A stretch of 64,000 nucleotides of DNA from Megascapheus bottae (Eukaryota > Chordata > Mammalia > Rodentia > Geomyidae). The DNA lies in assembly GCA_024803745.1 (NCBI GenBank), contig JANJXV010000006.1:40789501-40853500 (forward strand), in the 5' to 3' direction. This document shows positions 1-11,839 of this stretch, in pieces (within the stretch, counting starts at the first letter, position 1; every line of letters begins with the position of its first letter). A program made the translations under genes and the position numbers. A model generated the notes under the pieces. That model had not been told where the DNA came from and searched no databases. It saw only the letters and a program-made list of their open reading frames with translations.

Positions 1-430
1 TGGCTGCCCAGGAGGATATCCTGGGCCACAGGGGAATGCTCTGCCTGATTTGAGGGACTATTATTCCCTGGGTGGTATTGGTCCAGATTGGAGTAATCTG
101 CCTGCTGACTGCCATGTGGTCAAGCTTGTTCATTTGGGCCTGGTGCTTTGCTTGACCCTGGGGAATAAGGTAGGACTCAATCCTTTATATTTCATCTTTA
201 GATACATAAAAAGTTTGGACCCAGAAGGAAGAGGCAGATCCTTCTATATATCTAATTCTTGATTTTCTCTTACCTCCAACTTTCTGGTCCTCCATTCTTC
301 TTATACCCATGGCAGACCACAAAAGCTTTGTCCTCAAAACATACCGTAAATCTTCCCAGGTCTTCACCATCACCACTACTATTGCTACCATCACCACCAC
401 TTCCTGGGTTCAAGCCAGGACTATCCATCT
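1..430. other. unique intergenic sequence
   Basis: No gene, recognisable repeat or regulatory structure was found. Short open frames here have no codon bias or family resemblance. Confidence 0.5.
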
Positions 431-760
431 CCAGGTAGAACTCCTACACAAGCCTCCCATGCTTACCACATCCCACCTTCGATGTACTCCTCAGTGTTCT
501 GAAACAAGCCTTAGGACCTTTGCATCTATATGCCTTCTTCATAGAATGTTCTTTATTGGAGTAACTTATGGCTTCTTCTCTTGCTTTCTTTGGTTCTCTG
601 TTCCATCCTGTTTAAAATATCATATGGTTATTCCCACTTACCACAGTCCTTATTGCCATCCAACATATCATGTATTTTTTATTTATCAACTGTCTCTCCT
701 GACTAGGTGGTACAGACTATGTTCCATTCACTGCTGCATCAATACCAGGAACAAAGCCTG
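430..760. repeat. L2-like LINE relic
   Basis: The phrase around 510-560 (ttaggacctttgcat, then a catagaatgttcttt-like stretch) matches a characteristic stretch of old mammalian L2 elements. Heavily diverged; boundaries are approximate. The long plus-strand open frame over this stretch is not a gene. Confidence 0.4.
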
Positions 761-2770
761 AGCCAGGATCAGAACTTAAGATCTAAGATGTTCTTTTTTT
801 TCCCCTGTAATTCTCTTAATGTCTAAAATGTGGGGGTCATGCTAATAGTAATGTTCGAGAAGGTGGAGCGTGGAAAAGGAGCTGCATCCTCCTTCTGGGA
901 GTCTGTGACTATGACAGGGATACTGAAAGGAGAGAGAGAATGGAAAAGTGCTGGAACTCCTGGGAGGAGGGGGGGAGGGGAGAGCCTCTGAGCCCTGGCA
1001 GTGATTGCTGAGGTTTCCCATTAAGGAATTTTGCTTCAAGATGGAAGGAGGAAAGAAAAAAAAGATGCCTTAAGCCACAATTGCTAGACCATTTGAGGAA
1101 GATGAATTCAATCCCATAGAAATTGGAGCCCAGAACAGCTCATTGCACTTGAATAATCCTGCCTTGCTTGGCCATGCCCATGGAAGAGTGGTCACAGTTC
1201 TCTATCCAGTGTGTCTTCACTCTGTCTCTGTTTTGTTTTGTTTTGGTCCAGCCTTGGTCCCACAGATTCCCTATGTGTGATGCAATACTCCTTCAGGCCA
1301 CCAGTGTCTGAGGATTTTGAAAGCCATGCATGCTTGAGTTCTTTACATAACACGATGTAGCAGTTGCACAGAACTCGTATACATCCTCCCACATGCTTTT
1401 AATCACCTGTAGCTTACACTTATAATATCAAATGTAACAGAACTCCACATTGCTCCCGTGGCATGATCCACTGGCTACCCCCACACACACCTTGCCAACG
1501 TTCTCAAGCCCATTCCCAGCCCTGAATCTTAATATAAATGTGAAAGCCCACTTCTCCACCCCCACCCCTCCAAGCAGCCCACACCTGACCAAGCCATTAA
1601 TCTACTCAGTAGATTCTGGGAACCAGGCCATTTCAAGTTATTACCACGAACTCTCAAGGCACATGCCGGAACTCCTGGCAGCTCTCTAGCTACCTTCCAT
1701 CCTGCCCCCACCTAAGACTCCACTTAAGTCCCTCCATGCCTACCCGCATTGCTCCCCTGCCTCCTGACTTTCCTCAGGCCACCATGGCATCCCACTTCAA
1801 CGTTCCCTTAAAGTTGATCTGGTCTCTTGAGGCCATTCTCTTTGCTTTCATTCTTCCCTCCTTTTTAAATCTAGCCTTTTCCCTAAGAGAAATGTTTTGT
1901 AAATAGTTGATATGCTGTATCATTTAGGGCAAATATCAAGGAAACATATGGGTACTTCTTCAGCAAAGTAACAAATCATAAATATAGAACCATGGTACAG
2001 AGGCCAGCTCTACTTGGTTGGGATCTAACACACAAAATATGTTCCCCGCTTCCCCGCCCCCCCACCTCAGCTGAACTCATAGCCTTTCTCCTTTCTCCCT
2101 CCTTCCTAACTCATAGCCTTGTCTGACCAGATGAACAAACATGGTGGTGAGCTTGACCCTCCTCAGTTTTGAAAAACAAGTGTCTCCAGTCATTTCAAAG
2201 GCTCTACAAAGTTGAAACATGCTTCTGAGCCTTTATGGTGACCATGGGCCCTTTCTGTCATCACTTTAGCAATGTGGGGAAGTGAAATACAAGCCGAATC
2301 CAATGACAGGAACTGAAGGCAGTCTGTGCCTTTGATTTCCCAGCCTCTGATACGGAGCCCTGAGGGAGCCTGGAGGCAGAACAAGCCTCACTGTGCAACA
2401 CTGTGGTTAATGGCCATGCATGAACAGGAGCCCCCACTTCTGCTATTTCCTTTCTGAGGGCTCCTACAAGTATGTATGTACTACAGATGAATTGGTCTAG
2501 TTCTTTTTGTCTAATTCCTCCAGGTGTTAATGGATTGCTTACTTTGAAATCTGTTTAGACCCAGATTTCAGGAGTTTGCCTCTCCCACCCTCCCCATCCC
2601 CAGAAAGGGTATTTCAGATCTTGAGACAAATGTTTGTTACTGAGCACATTACCAAGGGGGCAGTGATTCTATTATGGCATCCTATGAGAAAATGATCCCC
2701 TACTTTATTTTGAGTTTATATCATGCTAGTAATGGGCAAAGAGAACAGTCAGTCCTACGTTTATTCTCTT
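760..2770. other. mostly unique intergenic sequence
   Basis: Contains short homopurine and pyrimidine runs (about 960-985, 2050-2065) but no exon, promoter or clear transposon. Confidence 0.5.
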
Positions 2771-2774
2771 ACAC

Positions 2775-2836
2775 AAAAAGACACACACACACATACACAC
2801 ACACACACACACAAATATATAAACACATACACACAC
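2775..2836. repeat. (CA)n microsatellite
   Basis: Interrupted CA array with CATA and AAATATATAA interruptions. Confidence 0.9.
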
Positions 2837-3052
2837 AATCGTCACTTAATATCTATAGACATTGGTTCAGAACCTCCAGGATACCAAAACCCTCAATATT
2901 CCCATCCCAAATATAAAATAGTGTAATATTTACATATAAACAGTGTTTATTCCCATGTACTCAAGTCATCATTAGATCACTGATACCTAGTATGTGCAAA
3001 TGCTAAGTGGATCTATCTTATTCTACCTATTGTTTAAGAGATAATGAAAACA

Positions 3053-3290
3053 TTGCCAGGCACCAGTAGCTCATGCCTGCAATCCTAGGTACAAAGGAAG
3101 CTGAAATGGAAGAACCACACAAAGAAAGCCCAGGCAAGAAAATCTATGAGACTCTTATCTCCACTGAACTGCCCAAAAGCCTAAAGTGGAGCTGTGGCTC
3201 AAGTGGTTGAGCACTAGCCTTGAGTGAAAAAAAAGCTCAGAAAAAGTAACCAGGCCCTGGGGACATGCCTCTGGACTGGAGAGACAGACA
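3053..3290 (+). mobile_element. B1-head dimeric SINE, worn
   Basis: The 7SL/B1-like head starts at gccaggcaccagtagctcat. The right arm follows (gtggagctgtggctcaagtgg, A-box like), ending in a short GACA array at 3280-3305 that probably grew from the tail. Confidence 0.8.
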
Positions 3291-3608
3291 GACAGACAGA
3301 CAACAGACAATAAAAACAAAGAAAAGTCTGTGCATGCTTAGTACATAGTTTATCCCAATATTTTCTATCCAACTGAATTCATACATGTGGGATCCAAAAA
3401 TATGGATGGCTGACTGCAGAGGCTAACTGCATGCATACAACTCCTGTGAGCCTCTCCATCCCTGCTAGGCTTGGTATAAAGCTGAGGAAAGGGTTTTTGC
3501 ATGCAAGCCATCCAGCAAAGACTGAGTCACTGAGATGGGGGATTGCAAGGCAGCGTCTGTGGCATTCCTTGGAGGACCTTTGAGTTTTGCTTCACTCTAT
3601 GCATTTTT

Positions 3609-4260
3609 TCTTTATTAACATTGATTTTTACATTGTATTTTAAATGACAGATTTAACAAACGAGTGTTCAAGAAGGGAATCTCTATTTACAATCACTGGG
3701 ACTTAGTATTTAGAACTTAATCAAAATTAGGCTGAGGGTTTGTATGTCATAGAAACATATTAATTTATGAAATAAAACATTATGTCTATAGAGTCATAGG
3801 TTTTTATATCTATGTAGTTATGTTTATATTTCCATTACCATGTCCATAGCATTGGGTATGCAGATGTTGAGTCCTCGCTCTTGTACTCTTTCGATTTAAT
3901 AGCCACATATTAAGGATACCATGTGCCTTTTGTTCCTTAGGTCTTGACTTGTCTCACTCAACATGATTCACTCTAGATTCATCCACTTCCCTGGGAAGGC
4001 CATTATTTTATCTTGTCTGTTGGCTATGTAGAATTCCATTGTGTATATACACCACATTTTCTGTATCCATTCATCTGCAGTAGGGCATCTGGATTGTTTC
4101 CATCGCCTGGCTATTGTGAATAGTGCAGAGATGAACATAGCTGAGCAGGTGTCCTTATCGTATCTTGGGTTATGATGTTCAAGATAGATGCCCAGAAGTG
4201 GTATGGCGGGATCGTAGGGAAGGTCTATTTTCAGTTCTTTAAGAAACCACACTGCTTTCC
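3609..4260 (-). mobile_element. 5'-truncated L1 of a distinct lineage
   Basis: On the minus strand the end of ORF2 is readable at 3968-4252 (the conserved L1 C-terminal DPAIPLLGIY and MEFY motifs). It is followed by about 360 bases of 3' UTR unlike that of the other L1 copies in this window. It is flanked by a perfect 16-base target duplication, cactctatgcattttt, at 3593-3608 and 4261-4276. The reverse transcriptase and everything upstream are missing, so it is a dead copy. Confidence 0.9.
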
Positions 4261-4574
4261 CACTCTATGCATTTTTAATGGTGATACAAGCTCACGAGTC
4301 CAAGAGGACACATACGAAGGCCAGAAGAAATTCCAACTTTCAGAAATAAATGGAACAGCTGTGAATGACTCTCATTTCATATATGACAGGCACTGAAACC
4401 AGAATTGCGCTCCACTGTTCCTCATCACTGACTAAACACCCACTGAGCTGAGTGGGGTGCATGGCAGGGCTACAGTTCCTTCTTAGATTTCCCCACAGAT
4501 ATGGTCTGAAGGGTGCAGGACAATGAACGCAAGCCTTGCAGAATCAGAGATGAAAGTCTTCGTGGATAATGCCT

Positions 4575-4795
4575 GCTTGAAGTATAGGTCTCACTGCCCT
4601 TCAAATCTTGATTTAGTCACACAAACAACATGACTTTAGGCAACTAACAATGCTAGCTATGCCTCAGTTTCTCCCTCTGGAAAGTGGATGGAATAGTAGT
4701 GTCCTCTTCATTAAGCTACAACACTGAAACTAGTGACAGTAGAACATGTTTAAAGCTTTGCCATTGTCAGCATCATACTGTCACTATCTAAACGT
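4575..4795 (+). repeat. MIR relic
   Basis: Matches the MIR order: tagtcacacaaacaa..atgactttaggcaa, then cctcagtttctccctctgg and a following gtggatggaatagtag segment. Confidence 0.7.
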
Positions 4796-4811
4796 TGCTC
4801 ACTATCTGAAA

Positions 4812-4920
4812 CCTTCTTCTTCTTCTTCTTCTTCTTCTTCTTCTTCTTCTTCTTCTTCTTCTTCTTCTTCTTCTCCTCCTCCTCCTCCTCCTCCTCCTCC
4901 TCCTCCTCCTCCTTCTTCTT

Positions 4921-4950
<30 letters not shown>
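4812..4950. repeat. (TTC)n(TCC)n(TTC)n triplet array
   Basis: About 139 bases of pure pyrimidine on the plus strand: a TTC block, a TCC block, then TTC again, giving a roughly mirror-symmetric layout. The poly-Ser and poly-Arg open frames across it are artefacts of the repeat. Confidence 0.97.
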
Positions 4951-4951
<1 letters not shown>

Positions 4952-5199
4952 ATTGTAAAGGGGAGCTAAGATAAGAAGGACTGGGGTCTTCATAGGAAGA
5001 AAGAAATAGAGACATAGACATATAGGGAAGAGCCAGAAACAATAGAAACAGAGATTGGAGCTTCAGGCCTGCAAATTAAAAGTTATCAGCAGAAGCTACA
5101 AGAGGCAAGGAAGGATTTGGCCTTGGATCCTTCAGAGAGAGCACGTGCTGCCCCCACCTGGATTGCAGACTTCCAGAACAGGGCAGGGTACATCCAGCT

Positions 5200-5375
5200 G
5201 GAGAGCAGTTCAGCCTGTGAAATCATTTGAGTTGGCCGTGTGGACAGCCACAGGTTGGACTCAAAATTCAATAAATCTAGGAGGTTTCCCTTCCCCCACA
5301 AGCAGAATGAAATAAATATATTTTCAAATGATGTTATAAAGGTCCAAATGGCCATTGGCAGAAAAATGGTTCCCC
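5200..5375. repeat. possible hAT-type DNA transposon relic
   Basis: The stretch ending ggttccccacccctgc, preceded by ttggcagaaaaat, resembles the end of an old mammalian hAT-like nonautonomous element. Diverged; family not assigned. Confidence 0.3.
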
Positions 5376-6336
5376 ACCCCTGCCTAAAGCTATGAGAATA
5401 TACTTCTGCCCTTTTAAGTCATCTATTTATTTAGCCAGCCCCAGAAAGCCAATGTGGTGAGCCAACGGTTGTAAAGGTCTTAGTGGACCTGGAACTGACC
5501 CTCCCAAGGTTACTTTGTTATTTATGTAAGTACAATCACCTAAATAGGCATATAGAACTCAATGAGAAAGCATGTTTGCAACATAGATTCCAAGGCTCTA
5601 CCCACATGTGCTGATGCAATTAGTTGGGCTTTACAGCCATTAGTATATTTGAGAAATCATTTCAGAGGATCCAGCTTCTCACCCCTTCCAGTTGGTGTCA
5701 GTCACAGTGAACCTTCATTGCATTCCCTGACATAAACTCTATGGGTGAAGAAGAGAAAGAAGAGAGCCACTTTTCTTGGTTTCCATTCTTAGGTTGTTTC
5801 AGACTTCAGTGGATCCTTACTTAGAATCTTACTTAGAAGAAATTGTTTCCTTCCATTGAAATTAAGCAAGTATAGAAGTTTAAAGAGGTATTTGCCTACT
5901 TCGTGATTGTCTTGGAGAAGGATGAGGAATGGAGGAACTCAGGGCAGGTTCAGACATTAGTATTAGCAACAGATCTGAATATGGCTTGACTCAAAAGCAC
6001 ATCAAACGTCCAAATTCTCCATAGACAAACCTGATTGGTCCTTTCTGGATCAGCTATGCTGCCTAGGTTCCTGTGAGAATAGGTTTATGTGCATCTGACC
6101 AGCAGGCAGATCCACCCATGGGAACGAAGGCCACTTCTTAAGAAAGGGATAATGCCAACACAGGCCTCTACTCTCCACACTATCTTCCCTGACTCTCAAA
6201 GAAAAACAGATTTCAAGTCTTTTTCTAGGATAAGCCATTTCTATTTCCCCTTCCCTGTTTTCCACACCTTCTTCTACAAAGCCTCCTGGCATCCCCTCTT
6301 CCACTGTCCCACCAATGCAGGGCATAGCTCTTTGTA
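5376..6336. other. unique intergenic sequence
   Basis: No exon or transposon recognised. Open frames on both strands here overlap each other and look random. Confidence 0.5.
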
Positions 6337-6352
6337 CATCTTGCTCATTTTT

Positions 6353-6537
6353 TTGTAAGTCCTGGGGCTTGAACTCAGGACCTGAGCACTGTCCTTGGGC
6401 TTTCTCAAGGCTAGCGTTCTACCACTTGAGCCACAGCACCCTTCCAGCTTTTTCTGTGTATGTGGTACCAAGGAATTAAACCCAGGACTATGTGCATGCT
6501 AGGCAAGCACTCTACCACTAGGCCATACTCTAGGCCC
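6353..6537 (-). mobile_element. IDL-Geo-like SINE
   Basis: Complete minus copy with both tRNA-like arms. It is flanked by a 16-base duplication with one mismatch, catcttgctcattttt at 6337-6352 and 6538-6553. Confidence 0.93.
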
Positions 6538-6559
6538 CATCTTGCCCATTTTTGTGCTG

Positions 6560-7185
6560 CTGTGAAATCTCCTTAAGGATGAATGACATCATGCTACTCC
6601 TGATTTTTTTTTAAAGACATTGGGAAACCAGACACAACAACCTTTGGGTTGGGTTATTTTTCTAGTGGTAATGACAGGTCATGTTGAGTCACCCAAACTA
6701 GTTTCCTTTGTGACAGCTATTATAATTGGAAGATCACACTGGTTGGGGGAAGGTAGTCTTGGCTAGCCCTGTAGTGTGCTGGTGTCCAATAGAAGGGCAA
6801 AAATTGGCTGATAGTGCAGAGAGGGAAAAGAAAATACAGGAATGGAATCCATATCCTGAATAGAATGAGTTACAATGTCAGAGAATCTCAGTGGTGTCTT
6901 TTGGTACTTTTGTGTTATATTCTTTCTTCGTAGAAAATACCTGAGCCACCATACTACCTAACATTAACTATAATGACATACTTAGCTTGGGAAAGTCTTC
7001 AGAAGGTACCATAAAATTCACACACATGTTCTCTGAAGGGAACTAATGAAAATACCCACCAGCAATGCATACTTGATGCTGTGTGCCATGTAAGTCACTT
7101 ACCTGGCTCCCAATGGCCAGAAAGTTATCTTTATAATAATACCTTATTCAGAGGATTAAATAAATATAATGAAAAATAAAAATAG
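6560..7185. other. unique intergenic sequence
   Basis: Nothing recognisable beyond a short poly-T run at 6605. Confidence 0.5.
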
Positions 7186-7420
7186 CCAGGCACTAGTGTC
7201 TCATGTCTATAATCCTAGCTACTCAGAAGGCTGAAATCTCAGTATCATGGTTCAAAGTCAGCCCAGGCACTAATATCCCTGAAACTCTTATTTCCAATTA
7301 ATCACCAAAATTAACCAAATGTAGAACTATGGCTCAAGTAATAGAGCACTAGTCTTGAGCATAAAAAAACTAATAGAGCCTAGGCCTTGAATTCATGTCC
7401 CAGTACCACCACAAACACAT
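7186..7420 (+). mobile_element. B1-head dimeric SINE
   Basis: B1-like head (gccaggcactagtgtctcat) then right arm with A box (tatggctcaagtaatagagc) and a degraded B box (gaattcatgtccc). Confidence 0.85.
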
Positions 7421-7479
7421 TAATAAAATAATAAAAACATTGATTAAAATAACAAAATTAAAACTCCAGAGCAGCTCCC

Positions 7480-7930
7480 ATTGTTGGTAAAGTGCTTAAT
7501 AAATATTAGCTTTTCATTGTCATTTTTATTTTTTACCATTTTCTGGCATCCTTAGGTAATGCTTAATATCCCCTTCATTGTATTCTTATCTTCCTTTCCC
7601 AGTGGAGCAGGCACCGAGCTGGGTCCCTGCACATTGTATCTCCAGAGCCATGAGATGCTGGGGAATGGTAAAGAGCCATAGTGAGTAATCTGAACCAAAG
7701 CATAACAAAGCAAATGGTGACTCTCAGGGTTCTTTAACCTGCATGGAGAGTAAATGAGGAATGAAAAGGTTTGCCTGAGATTACAAACAGGGAGTAGAGA
7801 GGACTAATTAGGAGTTGCATAGGAGCTTGGGCAAGTTGTTTAATCCTTTGTAACCTTAGTTTAAGATGTATCTCATTGTGTGAGCACTGAATGCAATAAT
7901 AGTAGCACAGTACTTGATATATAATGTATA
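7480..7930 (+). repeat. MIR fragments
   Basis: Two stretches. About 7485-7535 resembles the MIR end (taaagtgcttaataaatatt). 7805-7930 carries gcttgggcaagttgtttaatc and a cagtacttgatatataat-like end. Confidence 0.55.
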
Positions 7931-8181
7931 CTGTCATAATTATGCCAGAAAAAATAGCTAGACCAGAAAGTCATGGAGTTTCTCTTTATCTTTTGGCAAG
8001 CAAAGGCTAGGGGTACTACCAACCAATCTCCCAGGTCTGCCCACATTTAGAAAGTACTCTCTAGATAGTAATTTGGCATCCTAGAGAATTCCCCTGGTGG
8101 AAAGACAGGATTCATTAACTAATAGGAGTCCACTTGACTCTTGAGTGTTGTTGACAATGAGAAAGCATTTATGCATTTTCT

Positions 8182-8320
8182 TTTTTTTAAATTTTAATTG
8201 TTTATTGTTAGGGTACAGTTATATTCAACAGAGAGTAAGTGCATTACGTCTCACACAATGATACCCCTTCTCATGTTATTATCCCCATTTCCCTCCCCTC
8301 CCAATCATCTTAGCATCTAG
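8182..8320 (-). mobile_element. L1 3'-end insertion, 139 bases
   Basis: Only the L1 3' UTR is present, in reverse, led by poly-T. Flanking 9-base duplication gcattttct at 8173-8181 and 8321-8329. Confidence 0.8.
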
Positions 8321-8882
8321 GCATTTTCTAAAGTCTCACTAATCAACCACTCCTGGTGAGAAAGGTGGTGCTTCTACACCTGTAAAAGATCTGGTGGTGG
8401 CACATGGTCTCCTTCTTGTTTATCTCGTGAACTTAACCAAAGCAGCAGGAAAATCACTACGAGATGGTGAATCAGACATAATGCACCTTATAAAGGACCA
8501 CTATTTCCTAAAAGAGTAAATTACAGGAGAATATCCTTTTATCATGGCAACACTCTTTTGGAAGGCACATCGATAATTGTGGCTCATATACTTATATAGA
8601 GGATCTCACTTGAATGGTTTGATAGATAATAAGCACCGTTGAAGAAATGAAGCAAAGAAGATTCTATAGCATGCTGAAATCTGTGTAAAATTGTTTAAAT
8701 GTGTAGACTACCTCTTAAAAGGTTTATGTTGAAGTAGTAGCTTTGATGGCCTATGGAAAAAGGATGTAGCTGTTTAGGGAGGGTTGTGGTGGGAGGGAGA
8801 ATTTTTACCTGTATTCCTTAGAACCTCTTGATTTTCCCCCATCCGAGGGCTTGCATCTGGGAGCCATCCCTGAGCTTCATTA

Positions 8883-9203
8883 TTGAGCAAGGTGAGTGAG
8901 CCACAGTGCCACTTATAGCTTTTTGGGTAGGTTTTTGGAGGTAAGAGTCTCACAGAAACAAGATGAGGGGCGGGAATGGGGTGAAGGGAAATGGGGACCA
9001 AGACATGAGAAAGGGTATCAATGTATGTGAAGTAATGCACCTTCTATCTGGTGAATATAATGTAACCCTTCTATTAATTACAATAAAAATATGAAAAAAA
9101 GAGTCTCACAGTTTTCTATCCAGACTGTCTTCAAATATTGATCCTCAGATCTCAGCTTCCTGAGTAAAGCTAGGATTACAGGTGTGAGCCACTGGCACCT
9201 GGC
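8883..9203 (-). mobile_element. B1-head SINE split by an L1 tail
   Basis: Minus B1-type SINE in two pieces, 8883-8955 and 9099-9203, ending in the usual gattacaggtgtgagccac. The interruption is the L1 stub 8956-9098. Confidence 0.85.
8956..9098 (+). mobile_element. L1 3' UTR stub inside a SINE
   Basis: Carries the shared L1 tail (gggtatcaatgtatgtga, caccttctatctgg, then aataaaaatatgaaaaa). Flanked by aagagtctcacag at 8943-8955 and 9099-9111. That string is SINE sequence, so the L1 is the younger insertion. Confidence 0.9.
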
Positions 9204-9208
9204 TCTGA

Positions 9209-9429
9209 ATTCTTGCGTATGTGCATGTGCCTGTACTTGAGCTTGCACTGTCACCCCCCAAGACTAGCACTCTACCACTTGAGCCATACCTCCGATTCTG
9301 GCTTTTTGCTGGTAAATTGGAGATCAAAGTCTCATGGACCTTCCTGACTAGGCTGTGTTCAAAACATGATCCTTAGATCTCAAGCCTCCTGAGTAGCTAT
9401 GATTACAAGAATATGCCACCAACACCCAT
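9209..9429 (-). mobile_element. B1-head dimeric SINE
   Basis: Second minus B1-type copy lying head to tail with the previous one. Right arm with accacttgagcca and B1 head ending cacc. Confidence 0.8.
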
Positions 9430-9525
9430 CTAAGAGCAATTATTTTATATGCATAGCTCTTTATTAACACAAAATAGGTTGATCTATATGTCTTCAGAAG
9501 GAGACCAAAGAACTAATATTTTTAA

Positions 9526-9708
9526 TTTTTTTCCAGTCCTGGGCCTTGAGCTCAAGGCCTGAGCACTATCCTCAAGGCTGGAGCTCTACCACTTGAGACA
9601 CAGCACCATTTCTGGCTTTTTTTCTATGTATGTAGTACCAAGGAATCAAACCCAGGTCCTCATGCATGCTAGGCAAGCACTCTACCACTAGGCCAAACTC
9701 CTAGCATT
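9526..9708 (-). mobile_element. IDL-Geo-like SINE
   Basis: Minus dimer flanked by an 18-base duplication, aagaactaatatttttaa, at 9508-9525 and 9709-9726. Confidence 0.93.
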
Positions 9709-9779
9709 AAGAACTAATATTTTTAACAAATATTTAAGGTAATTTCCACATACACATACCAACCAAAGTTATCTCATTT

Positions 9780-9915
9780 AGTTCCTGAACCCACCTAAGT
9801 GATGACATTATTAATTAGATTTTATTGATGAGAAAGAAACTGAAGGGGTTAAATGACTGCTATAGCAACAGAGCAAGGTCCCAAGTCTTGCGTTTGTTAA
9901 GTCAGCTCTTTAATA
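9780..9915 (-). repeat. MIR relic
   Basis: Reverse MIR: ttatctcatttagttcctg, gatgagaaagaaactgaagg, ggttaaatgactg. Confidence 0.7.
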
Positions 9916-9919
9916 CAAA

Positions 9920-10700
9920 GATAGAAATCTTTAACAGTGGTATTTCAGACATCTGAGACCAGAAAGTGGGACAGATATTTTTGCCTAGAAAACTATTCTT
10001 GGCACCAGCTAATATCTGATAGGTGATTTGCATGAGAATTTGGGAGGCACTAATATCACTTGAATCTGTGGCTCCTGAGCTATTAACTTAAGGAAGGATA
10101 CACCTGATCCAGGTGTCTTGTGGCCTTTCAACTCTGAATGGCTGACCAAGTGCCAGTTGGCATTCTGGAATGGAATATTTAGTGATCATGTTGACAGACA
10201 ACCCCGCCCCTTCCTTTCCTTCTTTTATATCTTGTGCCTTAATAAGGGAAGCATGGAGTTGCTCCTAAACATGGTTCTGGAAAACTCCTAACCCAGGAAA
10301 GAACAAATCTTGGCTAAGACCTGCACAAGTGGTGATGGCCTCTGGCCAGTATGCTACCATTGGCTTATTTATACTATCAAAGGAAGTAACTTCCTCCAAG
10401 TTACTTCTTCAGCTTCTGCTTAATCCCAAATGCTGTTTCATGAACTAAATGCTAGGACTGAGATGAACAAAACAAAACCTTTAGTGCGCATCCACATCTT
10501 CCTAACCTAAGTGCAAAAATCCCATGCAATTACCTGTTTGGGAGGCTCTGTGTCTGATCATGGCTGAACTGATTCTGTCTCTGACCTACCCCTCTGGAAC
10601 CTCATTTGTTTCTTAGCAACTCCTCCTGAGCACACATGTAAGGAATGCCCTGCAGGACTCCATGGATTTTTTTTTGTATTTATTTTGAGTAAAGAATGTT
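9920..10700. other. unique intergenic sequence
   Basis: No exon or transposon recognised. Confidence 0.5.
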
Positions 10701-10711
10701 TGAGAGAAACA

Positions 10712-10912
10712 ATCTATGCTGGGATATGGCAGTGCACACCTGTAACCTTGGCAACAGGGTAAGAGGGTCATAGATAGGCTGTCTAGAGCAAAACTACAAA
10801 GCCCTGCTTGGAAAATAAACAAAAGGAGCTGGGAATCTGATTCAAAAGGTATGATATTGGAGTTCTTGCTTAGCAAGTATAAGGCTCCAAGTTCAAATTA
10901 CCAGTGCTATCA
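10712..10912 (+). mobile_element. older B1-ID dimer
   Basis: Head is a diverged B1 (ggcagtgcacacctgtaac). The second unit is ID-like (ggagctgggaatctgattc, gttcttgcttagcaagtat), not the Geo-type right arm. Its tail leads into the purine array that follows. Confidence 0.75.
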
Positions 10913-10990
10913 AGAAAGAAAGAGGAAAGAAGGATGGAAGGAAGGAAAGAAGGGAGAGGAGAGAGGGAGAAAGAAAGAGAAAGAGGGAGG

Positions 10991-11055
<65 letters not shown>

Positions 11056-11062
11056 AAAGAAA
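10913..11062. repeat. GAAA/GGAA/(GA)n purine array
   Basis: About 150 bases of almost pure purine starting in the tail of the preceding SINE and passing into a long (GA)n block. Arg/Glu-rich and Ser/Leu-rich open frames over it are repeat artefacts. Confidence 0.95.
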
Positions 11063-11149
11063 TTAAATAACCAGTAGACAGGGACATTGAAAATAGCCAA
11101 GGCAGAAACTAATTCTCAAGTTAGGATATGGAGTTCAAAAACTAGAAAT

Positions 11150-11356
11150 AAGGGCTGGGAGTTTGGCCTAGTGGTAGAGTGCTTGCCTAGCATGCACGAA
11201 GACCAGGGTTTGATTCCTCCTTATCACATACATAGAAAAAAGTCAGAAGTGGCAATGTGGCTCAAGCAGTAGAGCTCTAGCCTTGAGAAACTCCAAGGAC
11301 AGTGCTCAGGTCCTGAATTCAAGCCCCAAGACTGGCAAAATAAACTAAAATAAAAT
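11150..11356 (+). mobile_element. IDL-Geo-like SINE
   Basis: Left arm gtttggcctagtggtagagt (A box) and ggtttgattcc (B box); right arm tggctcaagcagtagagc. Flanked by aactagaaat at 11140-11149 and 11357-11366. Confidence 0.92.
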
Positions 11357-11839
11357 AACTAGAAATGAAGTACTCTCTCTCTCTCTTTTGGACCTATAAG
11401 GTTGTGGCAAGAATGCAGTCATGAACGCAGGGAAATCATCTTATTAAAGAAATGGAGATTATCTCTTCTACTTCCAGCAACTTTTCCCAATGTTGGAATC
11501 CCAAGAATTCCTGATAAGCCCCACTGGGAATAAGAAGTTGGATTTGGGGCTTGAGGAAGAGTTTGAGTGAGGTTAGCTGTACTTGACTGTGAGCTATGTC
11601 GGGACTCAAAACCACTTTTGTTCTCCTTTTGCAGGTAAGCCTGAGCCCAAGTTGGAGTGGATGGTAATGAACTCTGGGAGAAATGTGTTGTAACAGTGAA
11701 ATAGACCATTGCTACATTTTGGGCATAGCTTGCTAATGTGTGGTTCATAGATCAAGATTAAGTCAAATTAGAACCATTAAAAATCAATTTCTACAGTCTA
11801 GCTGAAGATACATAGCAAGAGTTTAGGAATCTGGTGAGA

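Noticed and set aside
309..761. 150-codon plus-strand open frame
   Set aside because: Lies partly in an L2-like relic, low-complexity Thr run at the start, no splice or promoter context, no family resemblance.
4746..5042. Poly-Ser/Pro and poly-Arg open frames
   Set aside because: Direct translation of the TTC/TCC array on both strands.
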